From Epilithonimonas mollis (GTDB lineage Bacteria > Bacteroidota > Bacteroidia > Flavobacteriales > Weeksellaceae), in contig NZ_FRAM01000001.1 of NCBI RefSeq assembly GCF_900142325.1, forward strand, positions 806,001 through 870,000: a stretch of DNA of 64,000 nucleotides, written 5' to 3'. Positions within the stretch are counted from its first letter, which is position 1. Every line of letters starts with the position of its first letter. Positions 8,143 to 17,629 of this stretch are shown in pieces. A program made the translations under genes and the position numbers. Under the pieces are notes generated by a model. The model searched no databases and was not told where the DNA came from. It saw nothing but the letters and a program-made list of their open reading frames with translations.

Positions 8143-9816
8143 ATGAAAAACCTTTTACTAGCTTTAATATCCGGAGTTTTGTTAGCCATTGCCTGGCCAA
8201 CATACGGGATTCCGTTTTTTATATTTTTTGCCTGGGTTCCGCTTTTGATGATGGAACATAATATCACCAGGTTCAGTAATATCAAAAAGAAAAGCTTAAC
8301 GGTTTTTTGTTTCTCATATATCACTTTTCTGATCTGGAATTCGGTGACAACCGGCTGGCTTTACAACTCTCAATTACCTGATGGGAGCAAATCACTTCTG
8401 GCGGTTTTGTTTCCGGTTCTGACCAATTCCCTCTTTATGTCGGTTTTCTTTCTTTTCTATCATTTTTATAAGAAAAGTCAGGGAACGTATTTTGGACTGA
8501 TGTTTTTTGTAGCAATCTGGATGTGTTTTGAAAAGCTTCATCTCATTTGGGAATTTACCTGGCCATGGCTCAACCTAGGAAATGTCTTTGCTGAATACCA
8601 CCAGTTTGTTCAATGGTATGATACTCTGGGGGCAACCGGCGGAAGTTTCTGGATCCTGATATGTAATGTTATGGTATTTTATACCATAAGAATTTGGGAA
8701 GCCGGGCGAAAAAGAAAGTCATTGATTAAGAATGTATCGATGTCTGTTGGTTTCATTGTTTTGCCGATGGTTATTTCTTTGGTTAAATATGATATTTACT
8801 CTCCAGAAACTATTGGAACAATCAACGTCGCAATGCTCCAGCCAGCGCTTGACCCCTACACTGAAAAATATCAAAAAGACAGTTTGACGATTGAAAGTGA
8901 TTTGCTAAAATTAGCATCAGAGAATTCAAAAGTTGGATTGTATCGCGCACCGGGCGATCCAAAACCTAACGAAAACATCGACTTATATCTCGCTCCGGAA
9001 ACATCATTGCCCGGAATCGGTGGTTTCAGCGAGAGAGGTTTTCATAACAGCTTATTAATTAATAATATCAAAAGTTTTCTTTCCCAACATCCGAAGTCTG
9101 TTTATGCAGGAGGTATTTCCAGTTATTATGTTTACAAAGAAGGTGAGGAAAAATCTTCTACAGCAAGTTATCTCGAGAGACAAGGCATCTGGGTGGACAA
9201 TTACAATTCAGCGATTCAAATCCTGCCAACTAGTCAGCAGCCGGAAATCTATCATAAAGCGATGCTGGTTCCAGGTGTCGAGATCTTTCCTTATATTAAA
9301 GTTCTGAAACCCATTTTAGGCAATGCAATGCTGGATCTGGGCGGAACAACTAGTTCTCTCGGGGTTTCCGATGAAAGGAAAGTATTTGCCAATCCTTACA
9401 ACAAATCTGTGATTGCACCCATCATCTGCTACGAAAGTATCTATGGCGAATTCGTGACTGGTTATGTAAAAAAAGGTGCGAATATTTTGACGATTGTTAC
9501 CAACGATTCCTGGTGGGGCTATTCGCAGGGACATAAGCAATTACTGGTCTATGCCAAGCTTCGCGCGATAGAAACCCGACGCGAAATTGCGAGAGCAGCC
9601 AACAGCGGAACCAGTGCCCACATCAATTCCCGTGGCGATATTGTAAACGAATTGCCTTACGGCTCAAAAGGTGCATTAACCGCAAAAGTGAATCTGATTA
9701 ACAAAGAAACGTTCTACACCAAAAGCGGGGATTTCCTTTCCAGAATCTGTATTTTTGTGACTGGTGCTTTATTACTTTTTATTCCTGGAAGAAAGTATCT
9801 GGTAAGAAAAAAATAA
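8143..9816 (+). CDS. lnt: Apolipoprotein N-acyltransferase
   Basis: Lnt transfers an acyl chain from a phospholipid to the N-terminal cysteine of apolipoproteins, in the inner membrane. The 557-residue product has about six N-terminal membrane spans, then a nitrilase-fold domain. The Glu-Lys-Cys triad is visible: APETSLPG near residue 285, YHKAMLVPG near 371 and IICYESIYG near 429. A last span precedes the basic C-terminus. I chose the ATG at 8143: an upstream GTG at 8110 and ATG at 8119 would place the start inside the inverted repeat at 8105-8118. The gene may be transcribed with gldF/gldG. Several lipoproteins in this window (lipocalin, SusD, L,D-transpeptidase) would be its substrates. 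Confidence 0.92.
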   Translation: MKNLLLALISGVLLAIAWPTYGIPFFIFFAWVPLLMMEHNITRFSNIKKKSLTVFCFSYITFLIWNSVTTGWLYNSQLPDGSKSLLAVLFPVLTNSLFMSVFFLFYHFYKKSQGTYFGLMFFVAIWMCFEKLHLIWEFTWPWLNLGNVFAEYHQFVQWYDTLGATGGSFWILICNVMVFYTIRIWEAGRKRKSLIKNVSMSVGFIVLPMVISLVKYDIYSPETIGTINVAMLQPALDPYTEKYQKDSLTIESDLLKLASENSKVGLYRAPGDPKPNENIDLYLAPETSLPGIGGFSERGFHNSLLINNIKSFLSQHPKSVYAGGISSYYVYKEGEEKSSTASYLERQGIWVDNYNSAIQILPTSQQPEIYHKAMLVPGVEIFPYIKVLKPILGNAMLDLGGTTSSLGVSDERKVFANPYNKSVIAPIICYESIYGEFVTGYVKKGANILTIVTNDSWWGYSQGHKQLLVYAKLRAIETRREIARAANSGTSAHINSRGDIVNELPYGSKGALTAKVNLINKETFYTKSGDFLSRICIFVTGALLLFIPGRKYLVRKK

Positions 9817-9837
9817 CGAACTGAAGTTTGAATAATA

Positions 9838-9875
9838 AAAAAAGCAAATAGACTTATGAATCCATTTGCTTTTTT
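9838..9875. terminator. Bidirectional terminator between lnt and the M28 peptidase gene
   Basis: AAAAAAGCAAAT-type arm at 9838-9849 pairs with ATTTGCTTTTTT at 9864-9875 around a 14-base loop. It sits between two convergent genes. Confidence 0.8.
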
Positions 9876-9902
9876 GGTGTTACACTGAACGATTCTTTTT
9901 AT

Positions 9903-11336
9903 TTACTCCAACACGAATTTCTTAGTAATCACCTTGCCGGATTTGGTACGGAAAACTGCGAGATAAAAACCTTTATTAATTTTATTCAAATCAATTGTCC
10001 CGAATGAAAGCAGATTTTTCGATTCCAGCAATTGCCTTCCGCTTGTATCGATAATTGAAACAGATTCCACAGTTTTTTTTCCTAGTTTATAATTCAGAGA
10101 TTTATCTTTAACAAAAATCTCCACCGAATTATTGTCAGATTCCGAAACCGCAAGAAACGCACCTTTCGCTGTTTCTATAATAAATTCCAGTCCAAGTTTC
10201 GCAAATTTAGCGGCGTGTGTTGCGTTGTTTCCCATATTGGAAAGTTTATCATTAACAGTGTGGATGTTCGGATTATATTGAGAAAAAGAAGCTTCAAAAG
10301 GGAATGCCGCATCGTATCCGTTGTTTGCCCAGCTAAAATGATCGGAACAGCCATAGTTGCAAATCGTATTACCATAAGTGAAAGCATGCGTTCCTGTTTT
10401 ATTGTAATGTTCCATCAGTTCAATCAGAAACAGATTAAGGTCATTGCTGTTATAAGAATCCGTCGTCAGATAAACATCTTTTGAAGAACCTTTGTAGTTC
10501 GTCATATCAAACTGGACGAAAGACACTACATTTTTATTATCAAGCGCATATTGCTGAGCAATTTCCGATGAGCCGACAAGTCCTATTTCCTCAGCAGCAT
10601 AAGCCATGAACTCAACAGTCTTAGCCGGTTTATAATTGATATTCAAAAGAACTCTGATCATCTCGGAAACTGTGGCAATTCCCGATGCATCATCATCCGC
10701 TCCGGGCGCATTATTAACGTTATTGGTGATAGAATCCATATGTGCGCCAACAATTATATATTCATTAGGCGACGTGGTTCCATTAATTGTAAGAATCAGA
10801 GAAGGCATCGTGGTACCGACATGATTGACTACTCTCACAGAAATATCCGTTCTTCCGGAAGCTGTAATCAGGCTTTGCCATTTGGTTTTCAGATCCTGAA
10901 CTGCTGTTTTGGCTTTCACTGTGGTATGATGGCGGGTTCCGTAATTTTCCAGAGCCTGAATGTGATTTTTGATGTTATCTGCACTCACTTTTGCAATGGC
11001 TGCATTCACAATTGCATCCTGATCTATGGTGAAATCCAGAATTCTGTTGGATTTTTTAGTTCTGCTGATGGCAGAAACTGCTTCTTCCTTTGAGGATTTA
11101 TAAACATAACCTGGGCCATGGGTGATAACGTTATGATGCAGAAAATCAGCAGCTTTTTTATTTAGAAAAACAGCAGCACTGTTATTATTAGTGCTGATAA
11201 TCTCTATATCATCAGGGAATTTTGCTTTCAGCTCATTTGCATTTTCTGCGTCTGTTGTTGCATAAAATTTATCCGCTTGTGCAAAAGTCTGACTGAACAA
11301 AGCCAGAGTTAGTATAGACAGTAATTTTTGTTTCAT
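9903..11336 (-). CDS. Secreted M28-family aminopeptidase with T9SS sorting domain
   Basis: The 477-residue protein has a signal peptide (MKQKLLSILTLALFSQTFAQ). A prodomain of about 120 residues follows. The M28 catalytic domain holds all expected dizinc ligands: GAHMDS near residue 200, GADDDASG, YAAEEIG (catalytic Glu next to ligand Glu), FDMTNY and SDHFSW. The C-terminal 70 residues form a T9SS type A domain (a LSFGTIDLNKINKGFY core, ending in ITKKFVLE). It probably releases N-terminal amino acids from peptides outside the cell. This is the third T9SS cargo protease in the first 11 kb, which suggests a proteolytic lifestyle. Confidence 0.9.
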   Translation of the reverse strand: MKQKLLSILTLALFSQTFAQADKFYATTDAENANELKAKFPDDIEIISTNNNSAAVFLNKKAADFLHHNVITHGPGYVYKSSKEEAVSAISRTKKSNRILDFTIDQDAIVNAAIAKVSADNIKNHIQALENYGTRHHTTVKAKTAVQDLKTKWQSLITASGRTDISVRVVNHVGTTMPSLILTINGTTSPNEYIIVGAHMDSITNNVNNAPGADDDASGIATVSEMIRVLLNINYKPAKTVEFMAYAAEEIGLVGSSEIAQQYALDNKNVVSFVQFDMTNYKGSSKDVYLTTDSYNSNDLNLFLIELMEHYNKTGTHAFTYGNTICNYGCSDHFSWANNGYDAAFPFEASFSQYNPNIHTVNDKLSNMGNNATHAAKFAKLGLEFIIETAKGAFLAVSESDNNSVEIFVKDKSLNYKLGKKTVESVSIIDTSGRQLLESKNLLSFGTIDLNKINKGFYLAVFRTKSGKVITKKFVLE

Positions 11337-11471
11337 TAATATAAATTATTTAACTTTTATCTGATGTAAAAATAATCAAATTATCGAATCGATATTATTC
11401 ACATATAATTTTAATTAAAAACTCTTTTATTTGGAATTATTTTTGAATAAAAGTGGGAAATAAATTTTGAT

Positions 11472-12011
11472 ATGAAAAAAATATTCACAAAAATTATGAT
11501 CCCTGTCTCTATTGGCTTTATGGGACTTTTTATTTTAAATTCCTGTTCTGTGGGGATTCCGGAAAAGGCAACTGCTATTCAGAATTTTGATTCGGAAAAA
11601 TATCTCGGAAAATGGTATGAAATTGCAAGATTTGATTACCGTTTCGAAAAAAACCTGAACCAGGTCACTGCCACGTATTCCAAAAATCCCGATGGAAGCA
11701 TCAAAGTTGATAACAAAGGATATGATTATGTCAAAAAAGAATGGAAACAAAGCATTGGCGAAGCGAGATTCGTTAACAAAGAAACGGAGGCGAGACTAAA
11801 AGTATCTTTCTTTAAGCCATTCTGGGCCGGATATAATGTTATAGAACTGTCTGGCGATTATAAATATGCTTTGATTGCCGGAAACAATTTGAAATACCTA
11901 TGGATTCTTTCTAAAGAAAAAACAATTCCTGACGATGTGAAAAATCAGTTTCTTGAAAAAGCAAAAGTAATTGGCTACAACACCTCTGAGCTGATATGGG
12001 TGAAACAATAG
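11472..12011 (+). CDS. Blc-type lipocalin lipoprotein
   Basis: The 179-residue protein has a lipoprotein signal peptide with the lipobox LNSC at about residues 22-25. The lipocalin motif GKWYEIARFDYRFEKN follows near residue 50. YVKKEWKQSIGEARF and a YKYALIAG strand match the Blc family. Bacterial Blc proteins are outer-membrane lipocalins thought to bind lysophospholipids or fatty acids and to help envelope repair. The length equals that of typical Blc. It stands alone on the plus strand, divergent from the peptidase gene. Confidence 0.9.
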   Translation: MKKIFTKIMIPVSIGFMGLFILNSCSVGIPEKATAIQNFDSEKYLGKWYEIARFDYRFEKNLNQVTATYSKNPDGSIKVDNKGYDYVKKEWKQSIGEARFVNKETEARLKVSFFKPFWAGYNVIELSGDYKYALIAGNNLKYLWILSKEKTIPDDVKNQFLEKAKVIGYNTSELIWVKQ

Positions 12012-12113
12012 ATAGAATGCTCAGCTCATAAAAATCAGATGGATTTCTTTTCATTTTATAAATCAAATTGCTAACTTGTAGTTGTAAAACAAAGCACAAA
12101 AACAATTGATAAT

Positions 12114-13028
12114 ATGGCGTTTATAGATTATTATAAAATCCTGGGTCTCGAAAAAAATGCATCTGCAGATGATGTTAAGAAAGCTTACAGAAAGTTGGCC
12201 CGCAAATACCATCCTGATCTGAATCCTAACAATAAGGAAGCAGAAAAAAAATTCAAGGAAATCAATGAAGCAAATGAAGTTCTGAGCAATCCGGAAAATC
12301 GGGAAAAATATGATAAATATGGCGAAAACTGGAAACATGGTGAAGAATATGAGCGTGCGCAGCAACAACAGAGACATCAACAGCAGCGCTATTCAGGAAA
12401 TTCCGGCGGATTTTCAAGTACGGATTTTGGAGATGGTGAAGAGTTTTCTGATTTTTTCCAATCGATGTTCGGCGGTGCAGGCGGTTTCGGAAGAAGTTCG
12501 AGAGGCAGTGCAAGCGGAAAATTCAAAGGTCAGGATATTTCTGCAGAACTGAACCTTAGTCTTAAAGAAGCTTCAAAAACACATCAGCAGACTTTTGACA
12601 TCAATGGTAAGAAGGTACGCATTACAATTCCTGCAGGGATCTATGACGGACAGCAAATTAAATTGAAAGGTCACGGAAATCCAGGAATGAACGGCGGTCC
12701 GCAAGGCGACCTTTATATTACTTTTAATATTTCGGAAGACAAAAATTTCAAACGTGAAGGCAATGATCTGAAAACCGCGGTGGCTATTGATCTTTATACA
12801 GCTGTTTTGGGTGGCGAAGTTAATATAGAAACGCTTGATGGCTCAGTAAATCTGAAAGTGAAGCCTGAAACCCAAAGCGGAACAACGGTGAGACTGAAGG
12901 GCAAAGGTTTTCCGGTTTATAAAAAAGAAGGCGAATTTGGCGATCTTTATGTGACTTATCAGATAAATATCCCTACCAATCTTAACGAAAAACAGAAAGA
13001 ACTTTTCCGACAACTAAAAAATTCTTAG
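12114..13028 (+). CDS. CbpA-like J-domain co-chaperone
   Basis: The 304-residue protein has an N-terminal J domain (about residues 5-68) with the HPD motif in YHPDLNP. A Gly/Ser/Phe-rich linker (about 85-140) follows, then two C-terminal beta-sandwich substrate-binding domains without the zinc-finger repeats of DnaJ. This is the CbpA (class B) layout. It stimulates the Hsp70 DnaK ATPase and delivers unfolded clients. The next gene starts one base after its stop and encodes a CbpM-like modulator, so the two form a tight co-chaperone/regulator pair as in enterobacteria. Confidence 0.88.
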   Translation: MAFIDYYKILGLEKNASADDVKKAYRKLARKYHPDLNPNNKEAEKKFKEINEANEVLSNPENREKYDKYGENWKHGEEYERAQQQQRHQQQRYSGNSGGFSSTDFGDGEEFSDFFQSMFGGAGGFGRSSRGSASGKFKGQDISAELNLSLKEASKTHQQTFDINGKKVRITIPAGIYDGQQIKLKGHGNPGMNGGPQGDLYITFNISEDKNFKREGNDLKTAVAIDLYTAVLGGEVNIETLDGSVNLKVKPETQSGTTVRLKGKGFPVYKKEGEFGDLYVTYQINIPTNLNEKQKELFRQLKNS

Positions 13029-13029
13029 C

Positions 13030-13335
13030 ATGAACGAAAGAATCTCAATAGAAGAAATCATCCGGCTTTATAAAATAGACTACAGTTTTCTGAACCAACT
13101 GATTGATTCGGAGTTACTGCATCCGGAAACTGAAAACAGTATTCAGTATATTATTTATGAAGAATTGCCTCATCTTGAGCGTTTTGCAAACTGGCATTAT
13201 GATCTGGATGTTAACCTGCCGGGAATCGAAATTATCCATCAGCTTCTGAATCAGCTGGAAGAACTTAAAAATGAAAACAGACGCCTGCTTCATAATATGC
13301 CGAAATTCGAAAACTGGGAAGATGCAGAGTTTTAG
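13030..13335 (+). CDS. CbpM-like co-chaperone modulator
   Basis: A 101-residue protein with a MerR-like N-terminal helical part (ISIEEIIRLYKIDYSFLNQL) and a C-terminal coiled-coil helix (IEIIHQLLNQLEELKNENRRLL). This matches the CbpM / MerR_2 family that binds the J domain of CbpA and inhibits it. The assignment relies on fold pattern and on its position one base after the CbpA-like gene. Sequence identity to E. coli CbpM looks low. Confidence 0.75.
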   Translation: MNERISIEEIIRLYKIDYSFLNQLIDSELLHPETENSIQYIIYEELPHLERFANWHYDLDVNLPGIEIIHQLLNQLEELKNENRRLLHNMPKFENWEDAEF

Positions 13336-13348
13336 TCATTTTTCTTCA

Positions 13349-13356
13349 TAGATTTG
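13349..13356 (+). promoter_or_regulatory. -7 element just before the YpdA-type gene
   Basis: TAGATTTG matches TAnnTTTG and ends only four bases before the ATG at 13361. Transcription from it would give an almost leaderless mRNA. No clear -33 TTG is seen at the expected distance. Confidence 0.4.
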
Positions 13357-13360
13357 TACA

Positions 13361-14329
13361 ATGGAATTATATGATGTTCTTATTGTCGGCGGCGGTCCCA
13401 TAGGATTAGCCTGTGCTTTGGAAGCGAAAAAAAAAGGTTTACGATATATTGTTATCGAGAAAGGAACGGTTGCGAACAGTCTTTACAATTATCCTTTATA
13501 CATGACATTTTTTTCCACAGCAGACCGACTGGAAATTGACGAAATCCCATTTATCACCACCAAACCAAAACCGGGCAGACAGGACGCTCTGGAATATTAT
13601 CAGGGAATTGCACGTCAGAAGGATATCAATATCAGGCTTTATGAAAAGGTTCTTAATATTGAGAAATCCACTTTTTTCCAGGTCGAGACAAGCAAACAAA
13701 TCTATTTTGCTAAAAATGTAATTGTAGCAACAGGTTTTTACGATATTCCGAATCTGATGGATATCCCTGGAGAACATCTTCCTAAAGTAAAACACTATTA
13801 TACAGAACCTTACCCTTACGCTTTTCAGAATGTTGCAGTGGTGGGCTCCAGCAATTCTGCGGTGGATGCAGCTTTGGAAGTCTACCGCAAGGGCGGCAAT
13901 GTAACCATGATTGTCCGGCATCATGAGATCTCGAACAGTGTCAAATACTGGGTAAAACCCGACATTGAAAACCGGATAAAAGAAGGCAGCATCAAAGCCC
14001 AATTCGGTGCAGAACTTGTGGAAGTAAAGCCGGACTCGGTGGTTTTTAAAACCAGTAACAATGAAATCAAAGAGATAGAAAACGATTTCGTGCTTGCGAT
14101 GACCGGATATTTACCAGATTTTGAATTCCTGAGAGCTATCGGAATCAATTTAAAAGGTGACTGTCACAATCCTCATTACAATCCGGAAACCATGGAAACC
14201 AACCTGAAAGGAATCTATCTTGCAGGTGTTGTCTGTGGCGGAAAAGACACACATCTTTGGTTTATAGAAAATTCCAGAATCCATGCCCGGCTAATCATTC
14301 AGGATATAATTGGAAAAAATAACAACTGA
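13361..14329 (+). CDS. YpdA-type FAD/NAD(P)-dependent disulfide reductase
   Basis: The 322-residue flavoprotein opens with a Rossmann FAD motif (VLIVGGGPIGLACALEA). A second dinucleotide site lies in the middle (VAVVGSSNSAVDAALEVYRKGG), and an ATG-type motif (IVATGFYDIP) lies near residue 125. The NSLYNYPLYMTFFSTADRLEI segment is characteristic of the YpdA family. In Firmicutes, YpdA reduces oxidised bacillithiol with NADPH. Bacteroidota with bacillithiol synthesis genes often carry homologues; those genes are not in this window, so the substrate is inferred. A general thioredoxin-reductase-like role is the alternative. Confidence 0.8.
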   Translation: MELYDVLIVGGGPIGLACALEAKKKGLRYIVIEKGTVANSLYNYPLYMTFFSTADRLEIDEIPFITTKPKPGRQDALEYYQGIARQKDINIRLYEKVLNIEKSTFFQVETSKQIYFAKNVIVATGFYDIPNLMDIPGEHLPKVKHYYTEPYPYAFQNVAVVGSSNSAVDAALEVYRKGGNVTMIVRHHEISNSVKYWVKPDIENRIKEGSIKAQFGAELVEVKPDSVVFKTSNNEIKEIENDFVLAMTGYLPDFEFLRAIGINLKGDCHNPHYNPETMETNLKGIYLAGVVCGGKDTHLWFIENSRIHARLIIQDIIGKNNN

Positions 14330-14419
14330 TCAAAATTTATCAATAATATTCCTTTTTGTAAAAATTATTCTCCAGGATTGGTATTCTTTTTGTAATTTAA
14401 GGTCAGAGAAATAAAAACT

Positions 14420-15457
14420 ATGAACTTTCGATTTACAAAAAACACAATTACTTTATCCATCATCTTTTCCCTATTCCTGATCCAATGTAAAAAAGACGAA
14501 TCCGTTTCCTCTTCAGATAAAAAGAACAATCCTGTGACCGATGTTTCGGGTTCTGACGACAAAAAAGATTATGAAGAAAAAATAGAAGAGGAAAAACCAA
14601 AAATTCCGGACGTTGTTATTCCGCGAAAAGATTTTGGATTTTATCCATGGGTTTATAAAAATACCGATTCGGTTTCCCAAAAGAACAAAAAAGAATTCAC
14701 GGGCAAAGCACTTTATACAATTTTGGCACTGAACAGGCTCGACAGATCCAATATCGGAGCAGCCGACACATTGGTGGTGCCGGCAAAAATTGAAGAAGAT
14801 TTTCTGAGATATTCGCCTTTCCCGGGTCATGTGACAACGCTGGAAAATGTCAAGAAATTTGTTTTCTTTTCTTATCCGATCCAGGCCTTTGGCGTTTATG
14901 AATACGGAAATCTCATCAAATGGGGACCAACGAGTATGGGAAAAAAAGCAACGCAGACCAAACGGGGGCTTATGTTTGCCAACTGGAAAAAAGAAGTTGC
15001 CATCTCCACTGTCAGCGACGAATGGAAACTACGCTGGAATGTGAACGTTGCCAATTTTGACGGCATTGGCTGGCATCAGTATGCAATGCCTGGTTATCCT
15101 GCGTCCCATTCCTGTCTGCGGATGCTGGAAGAAGATGCAAAATGGATGTACACATGGGTTGATACGTGGATTCTTAACAAAGGCGGGCAAACCACAAGAG
15201 CGAAAGGAACGCCATTGATTGTTTATGGTGATTATCCCTGGGGAAAAAGAAGACCTTGGAAAAAGCTATTGGATTCTCCAGATGCTAATAATATTTCTGA
15301 AGACGAAATGAACAAAATCATCGAACCTCAGCTGACAGAAATCATGAAAGAACAGGAAAACCGTGACACGGTTATCCAGCAGGTCGAACAGGAGAAAAAA
15401 GCCAAAGCAGATTCTCTGTTAGCTGTCAAAACCCAGGACTCTGCAAAAATGAATTAA
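14420..15457 (+). CDS. L,D-transpeptidase lipoprotein (YkuD domain)
   Basis: The 345-residue protein has an N-terminal hydrophobic segment with a likely lipobox (FLIQC, about residues 19-23). An acidic, low-complexity linker of Ser, Asp, Lys and Glu reaches to about residue 60. The YkuD catalytic motif lies in WHQYAMPGYPASHSCLRML, with the nucleophile Cys near residue 231. Such enzymes form 3-3 peptidoglycan cross-links or attach proteins to peptidoglycan in the periplasm. The C-terminus is a charged helical tail (EQENRDTVIQQVEQEKKAKA). A bidirectional terminator follows. Cross-linking versus attachment cannot be decided from sequence. Confidence 0.85.
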   Translation: MNFRFTKNTITLSIIFSLFLIQCKKDESVSSSDKKNNPVTDVSGSDDKKDYEEKIEEEKPKIPDVVIPRKDFGFYPWVYKNTDSVSQKNKKEFTGKALYTILALNRLDRSNIGAADTLVVPAKIEEDFLRYSPFPGHVTTLENVKKFVFFSYPIQAFGVYEYGNLIKWGPTSMGKKATQTKRGLMFANWKKEVAISTVSDEWKLRWNVNVANFDGIGWHQYAMPGYPASHSCLRMLEEDAKWMYTWVDTWILNKGGQTTRAKGTPLIVYGDYPWGKRRPWKKLLDSPDANNISEDEMNKIIEPQLTEIMKEQENRDTVIQQVEQEKKAKADSLLAVKTQDSAKMN

Positions 15458-15475
15458 ATTTCAAAATTATAATTG

Positions 15476-15506
15476 AAAAAATCGGAGTTGATTTCTCCGA
15501 TTTTTT
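15476..15506. terminator. Bidirectional terminator after the L,D-transpeptidase gene
   Basis: AAAAAATCGGAG at 15476-15487 pairs perfectly with CTCCGATTTTTT at 15495-15506 around a 7-base loop. It separates two convergent genes and ends two bases before the stop codon of the aldehyde dehydrogenase gene. Confidence 0.85.
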
Positions 15507-15508
15507 AT

Positions 15509-16804
15509 TTAAATATTCCCAACTACTGTTTTAATCTGAGTGAATTCTTTCAGTGCATGCAAGGATAACTCGACACCATATCCCGAGGATTTTGCACCGC
15601 CAAAAGGCAATCTTGTATCGGAACTCGTCGCTTTGTTGATAGAAACTGTTCCGGATTCCAGATTTTCGATGAAATACTGAGCTCTTTTTTTATCTCTTGT
15701 CCACACCGAATTTCCTAATCCGAACGGAATATCATTCGCAAGCTTCAGAATATCTTCATCATCCTTTCCTACCATCAGAATAGCCAATGGCCCGAAAAGT
15801 TCTTCCTGCAGGACCGGGTTACCTTCTTTTACCAGAATAATCCCGGGACGGAATTCATTTTCAGAAATACGCTCCAGAGGAAGAATTATTTCCGCTCCGT
15901 TTTTCAGGGCTTTTTTATATTGTTTTTCCAAATCGTCCGCCAGATCGGGTCTTGCCATTTTACTAAGCTTGGTGTCTTTTTTCATGGGGTCGGCCGGCTG
16001 ATAAGAGGTGTATTCTTCTATAAACTTAGGAACAAAATCTTTTTCAACCTTTTCATGAACGATAAAACGTTTTGCCGCGTTACAGATCTGACCTGTGTTT
16101 TGCAGTTTTGCCCAGGGTCCTTCTTTTGCCGCTTTTTCAAAGGCAGAATCTTCCAGAATTATAAAAGCATCACTGCCGCCCAGTTCCAGAACTGATTTTT
16201 TAATATTCTTTCCGGCCAGAGCAGCAACTGTTCCTCCCGCTTTTTCGCTTCCTGTGAGACTAACGCCTCGCACAAGCGGATTTTCCAGGATTTCCCTGAT
16301 CTCATCATGCCCGATTCTCAGGTTCTGAAAAACAGATTCGGGAAAACCGGCTTCAGCAAAAGCATTTTCAATTTCATCACCACTTCCGAAACAGATGGAA
16401 GCATGCTTAAGTAAGACAACATTTCCGGCAAGTATTGCGGGAATAGCAAATCTCAGAACCTGCCAGAAAGGGAAATTCCAGGGCATCACGCCAAGGATGA
16501 TTCCCATCGCATCATAATGAACTTCGCTCACAGTGAATTCTGTTTTGATTTTTTCAGGTTTCAGTACATTTTCTGCGGTCGCATAAAATTTTATCATTCC
16601 TGCACTTTTTTCGATCTCCGCAATAGATTGCGTGATCGGTTTATGCATCTCTGATGTGATAGTTGCTGCATATCTTCCTTTGTTCTTTTCGAGAACTTCT
16701 GCGAGTTTTAAAAGGAATTTTTGTCGTTCTCTGAAAGGAAGTTTTTTCCAGACGGAGAATGTTTTGTGTGCAGAACTGATATGTTTTGATAGATCCATTT
16801 TCAA
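15509..16804 (-). CDS. NAD(P)-dependent aldehyde dehydrogenase, succinate-semialdehyde type
   Basis: The 431-residue protein has the ALDH signatures: MPWNFPFWQ at about residue 107, ELGGSDAFI with the general-base Glu, and NTGQICNAAKRF with the nucleophile Cys near residue 239. FGGAKSSGYG lies near the C-terminus. The short form and the SDAF and CNAAKRF variants resemble the Sad/YneI group of succinate-semialdehyde dehydrogenases, which oxidise succinate semialdehyde to succinate. The alternative start is the second Met, two codons later. No GABA transaminase gene is nearby, so the exact aldehyde is inferred. Confidence 0.82.
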   Translation of the reverse strand: MKMDLSKHISSAHKTFSVWKKLPFRERQKFLLKLAEVLEKNKGRYAATITSEMHKPITQSIAEIEKSAGMIKFYATAENVLKPEKIKTEFTVSEVHYDAMGIILGVMPWNFPFWQVLRFAIPAILAGNVVLLKHASICFGSGDEIENAFAEAGFPESVFQNLRIGHDEIREILENPLVRGVSLTGSEKAGGTVAALAGKNIKKSVLELGGSDAFIILEDSAFEKAAKEGPWAKLQNTGQICNAAKRFIVHEKVEKDFVPKFIEEYTSYQPADPMKKDTKLSKMARPDLADDLEKQYKKALKNGAEIILPLERISENEFRPGIILVKEGNPVLQEELFGPLAILMVGKDDEDILKLANDIPFGLGNSVWTRDKKRAQYFIENLESGTVSINKATSSDTRLPFGGAKSSGYGVELSLHALKEFTQIKTVVGNI

Positions 16805-16927
16805 TTTTATTTTTGATTGTTGGCTGCATTATTGCGCCAAATTTTCACTGCTAAAAATAGTTTATCAGATAGAAATCTGCAAATTTTCAGCATCAATCAT
16901 TTTCATAGAGAAAATCAGAAATAAATT

Positions 16928-17461
16928 CTAATTATTAAATTTTTTCAGAATTTTTTCAAATGTATTGAGATTCCGGCTGGTCATTTTATCTTTCAGGCTT
17001 TTTTTGCCGAGGACTTTCCCAAATGCAGAACCGAGCGTTTGTCCTTTCGGAACTTGCCAATAGAATATATTATTGATGATTTTAGCTTTTTCAGCTTCTG
17101 CATTATTTGATTTCTCAAATTCTTCCAGCAATGTTTCCTCAATATTTTCCGAACCGATAAAAACATAGTTATGATAATTATCGATTACCGGAAACGGATC
17201 ATTTTTGAAAATAACGTCGATTTCTTTTTCAGTTCTGATGAAGAGGAAAGCTTCGTAATTGAAATATTGTGACATTGCTTTTTCCAGAATATTTTTAAGC
17301 TCGGCAGAGTTTTTATCTGACTGAAAAAGGATATTTCCGCTGGCTAAAACTGATGAAACATTATTCATGCCTGCCTGGGAAAATACTTCGCAGACATCTG
17401 CCATTTTCATACTGGTTCCGTTGACGTTGACACCGCGGAGAAAAGCGCAATAGTTTTTCAT
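16928..17461 (-). CDS. DUF1697-family protein
   Basis: I start the gene at the Met of MKNYCAFLRGVNVNGTSMKM (17461), giving 177 residues; 26 extra upstream codons look non-coding and do not resemble the family start. The AFLRGVNVNG and SVLASGNILFQS segments are hallmarks of DUF1697, a small alpha/beta family of unknown function. It stands alone between the aldehyde dehydrogenase and the DUF2723 gene. No catalytic site is known for the family. Confidence 0.8.
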   Translation of the reverse strand: MKNYCAFLRGVNVNGTSMKMADVCEVFSQAGMNNVSSVLASGNILFQSDKNSAELKNILEKAMSQYFNYEAFLFIRTEKEIDVIFKNDPFPVIDNYHNYVFIGSENIEETLLEEFEKSNNAEAEKAKIINNIFYWQVPKGQTLGSAFGKVLGKKSLKDKMTSRNLNTFEKILKKFNN

Positions 17462-17590
17462 AATCTGATAATCGATGAATTGCAAACTAGCCCCGATAGC
17501 AGCGGCATCCTTTTTTTGCGATGGGAAAAGCTTTGGCAAAAAAGATATAGCGGATAGCGGGATTAAGCTTCTAAAAAAGTTATGATAAAT

Positions 17591-17622
17591 ATAAAAAAAC
17601 GGACAAAATCCATTTGTCCGTT
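17591..17622 (-). terminator. Terminator of the DUF2723 gene
   Basis: AACGGACAAA at 17598-17607 pairs with TTTGTCCGTT at 17613-17622. The A tract at 17593-17599 becomes a U tract on the minus-strand transcript. It starts 8 bases past the DUF2723 stop codon. Confidence 0.8.
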
Positions 17623-17629
17623 CTGTTTT

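Noticed and set aside
17462-17539. Longer start of the DUF1697 protein
   Set aside because: The extra 26 residues do not resemble the family, which starts at MKNYCAFLRGVNV.
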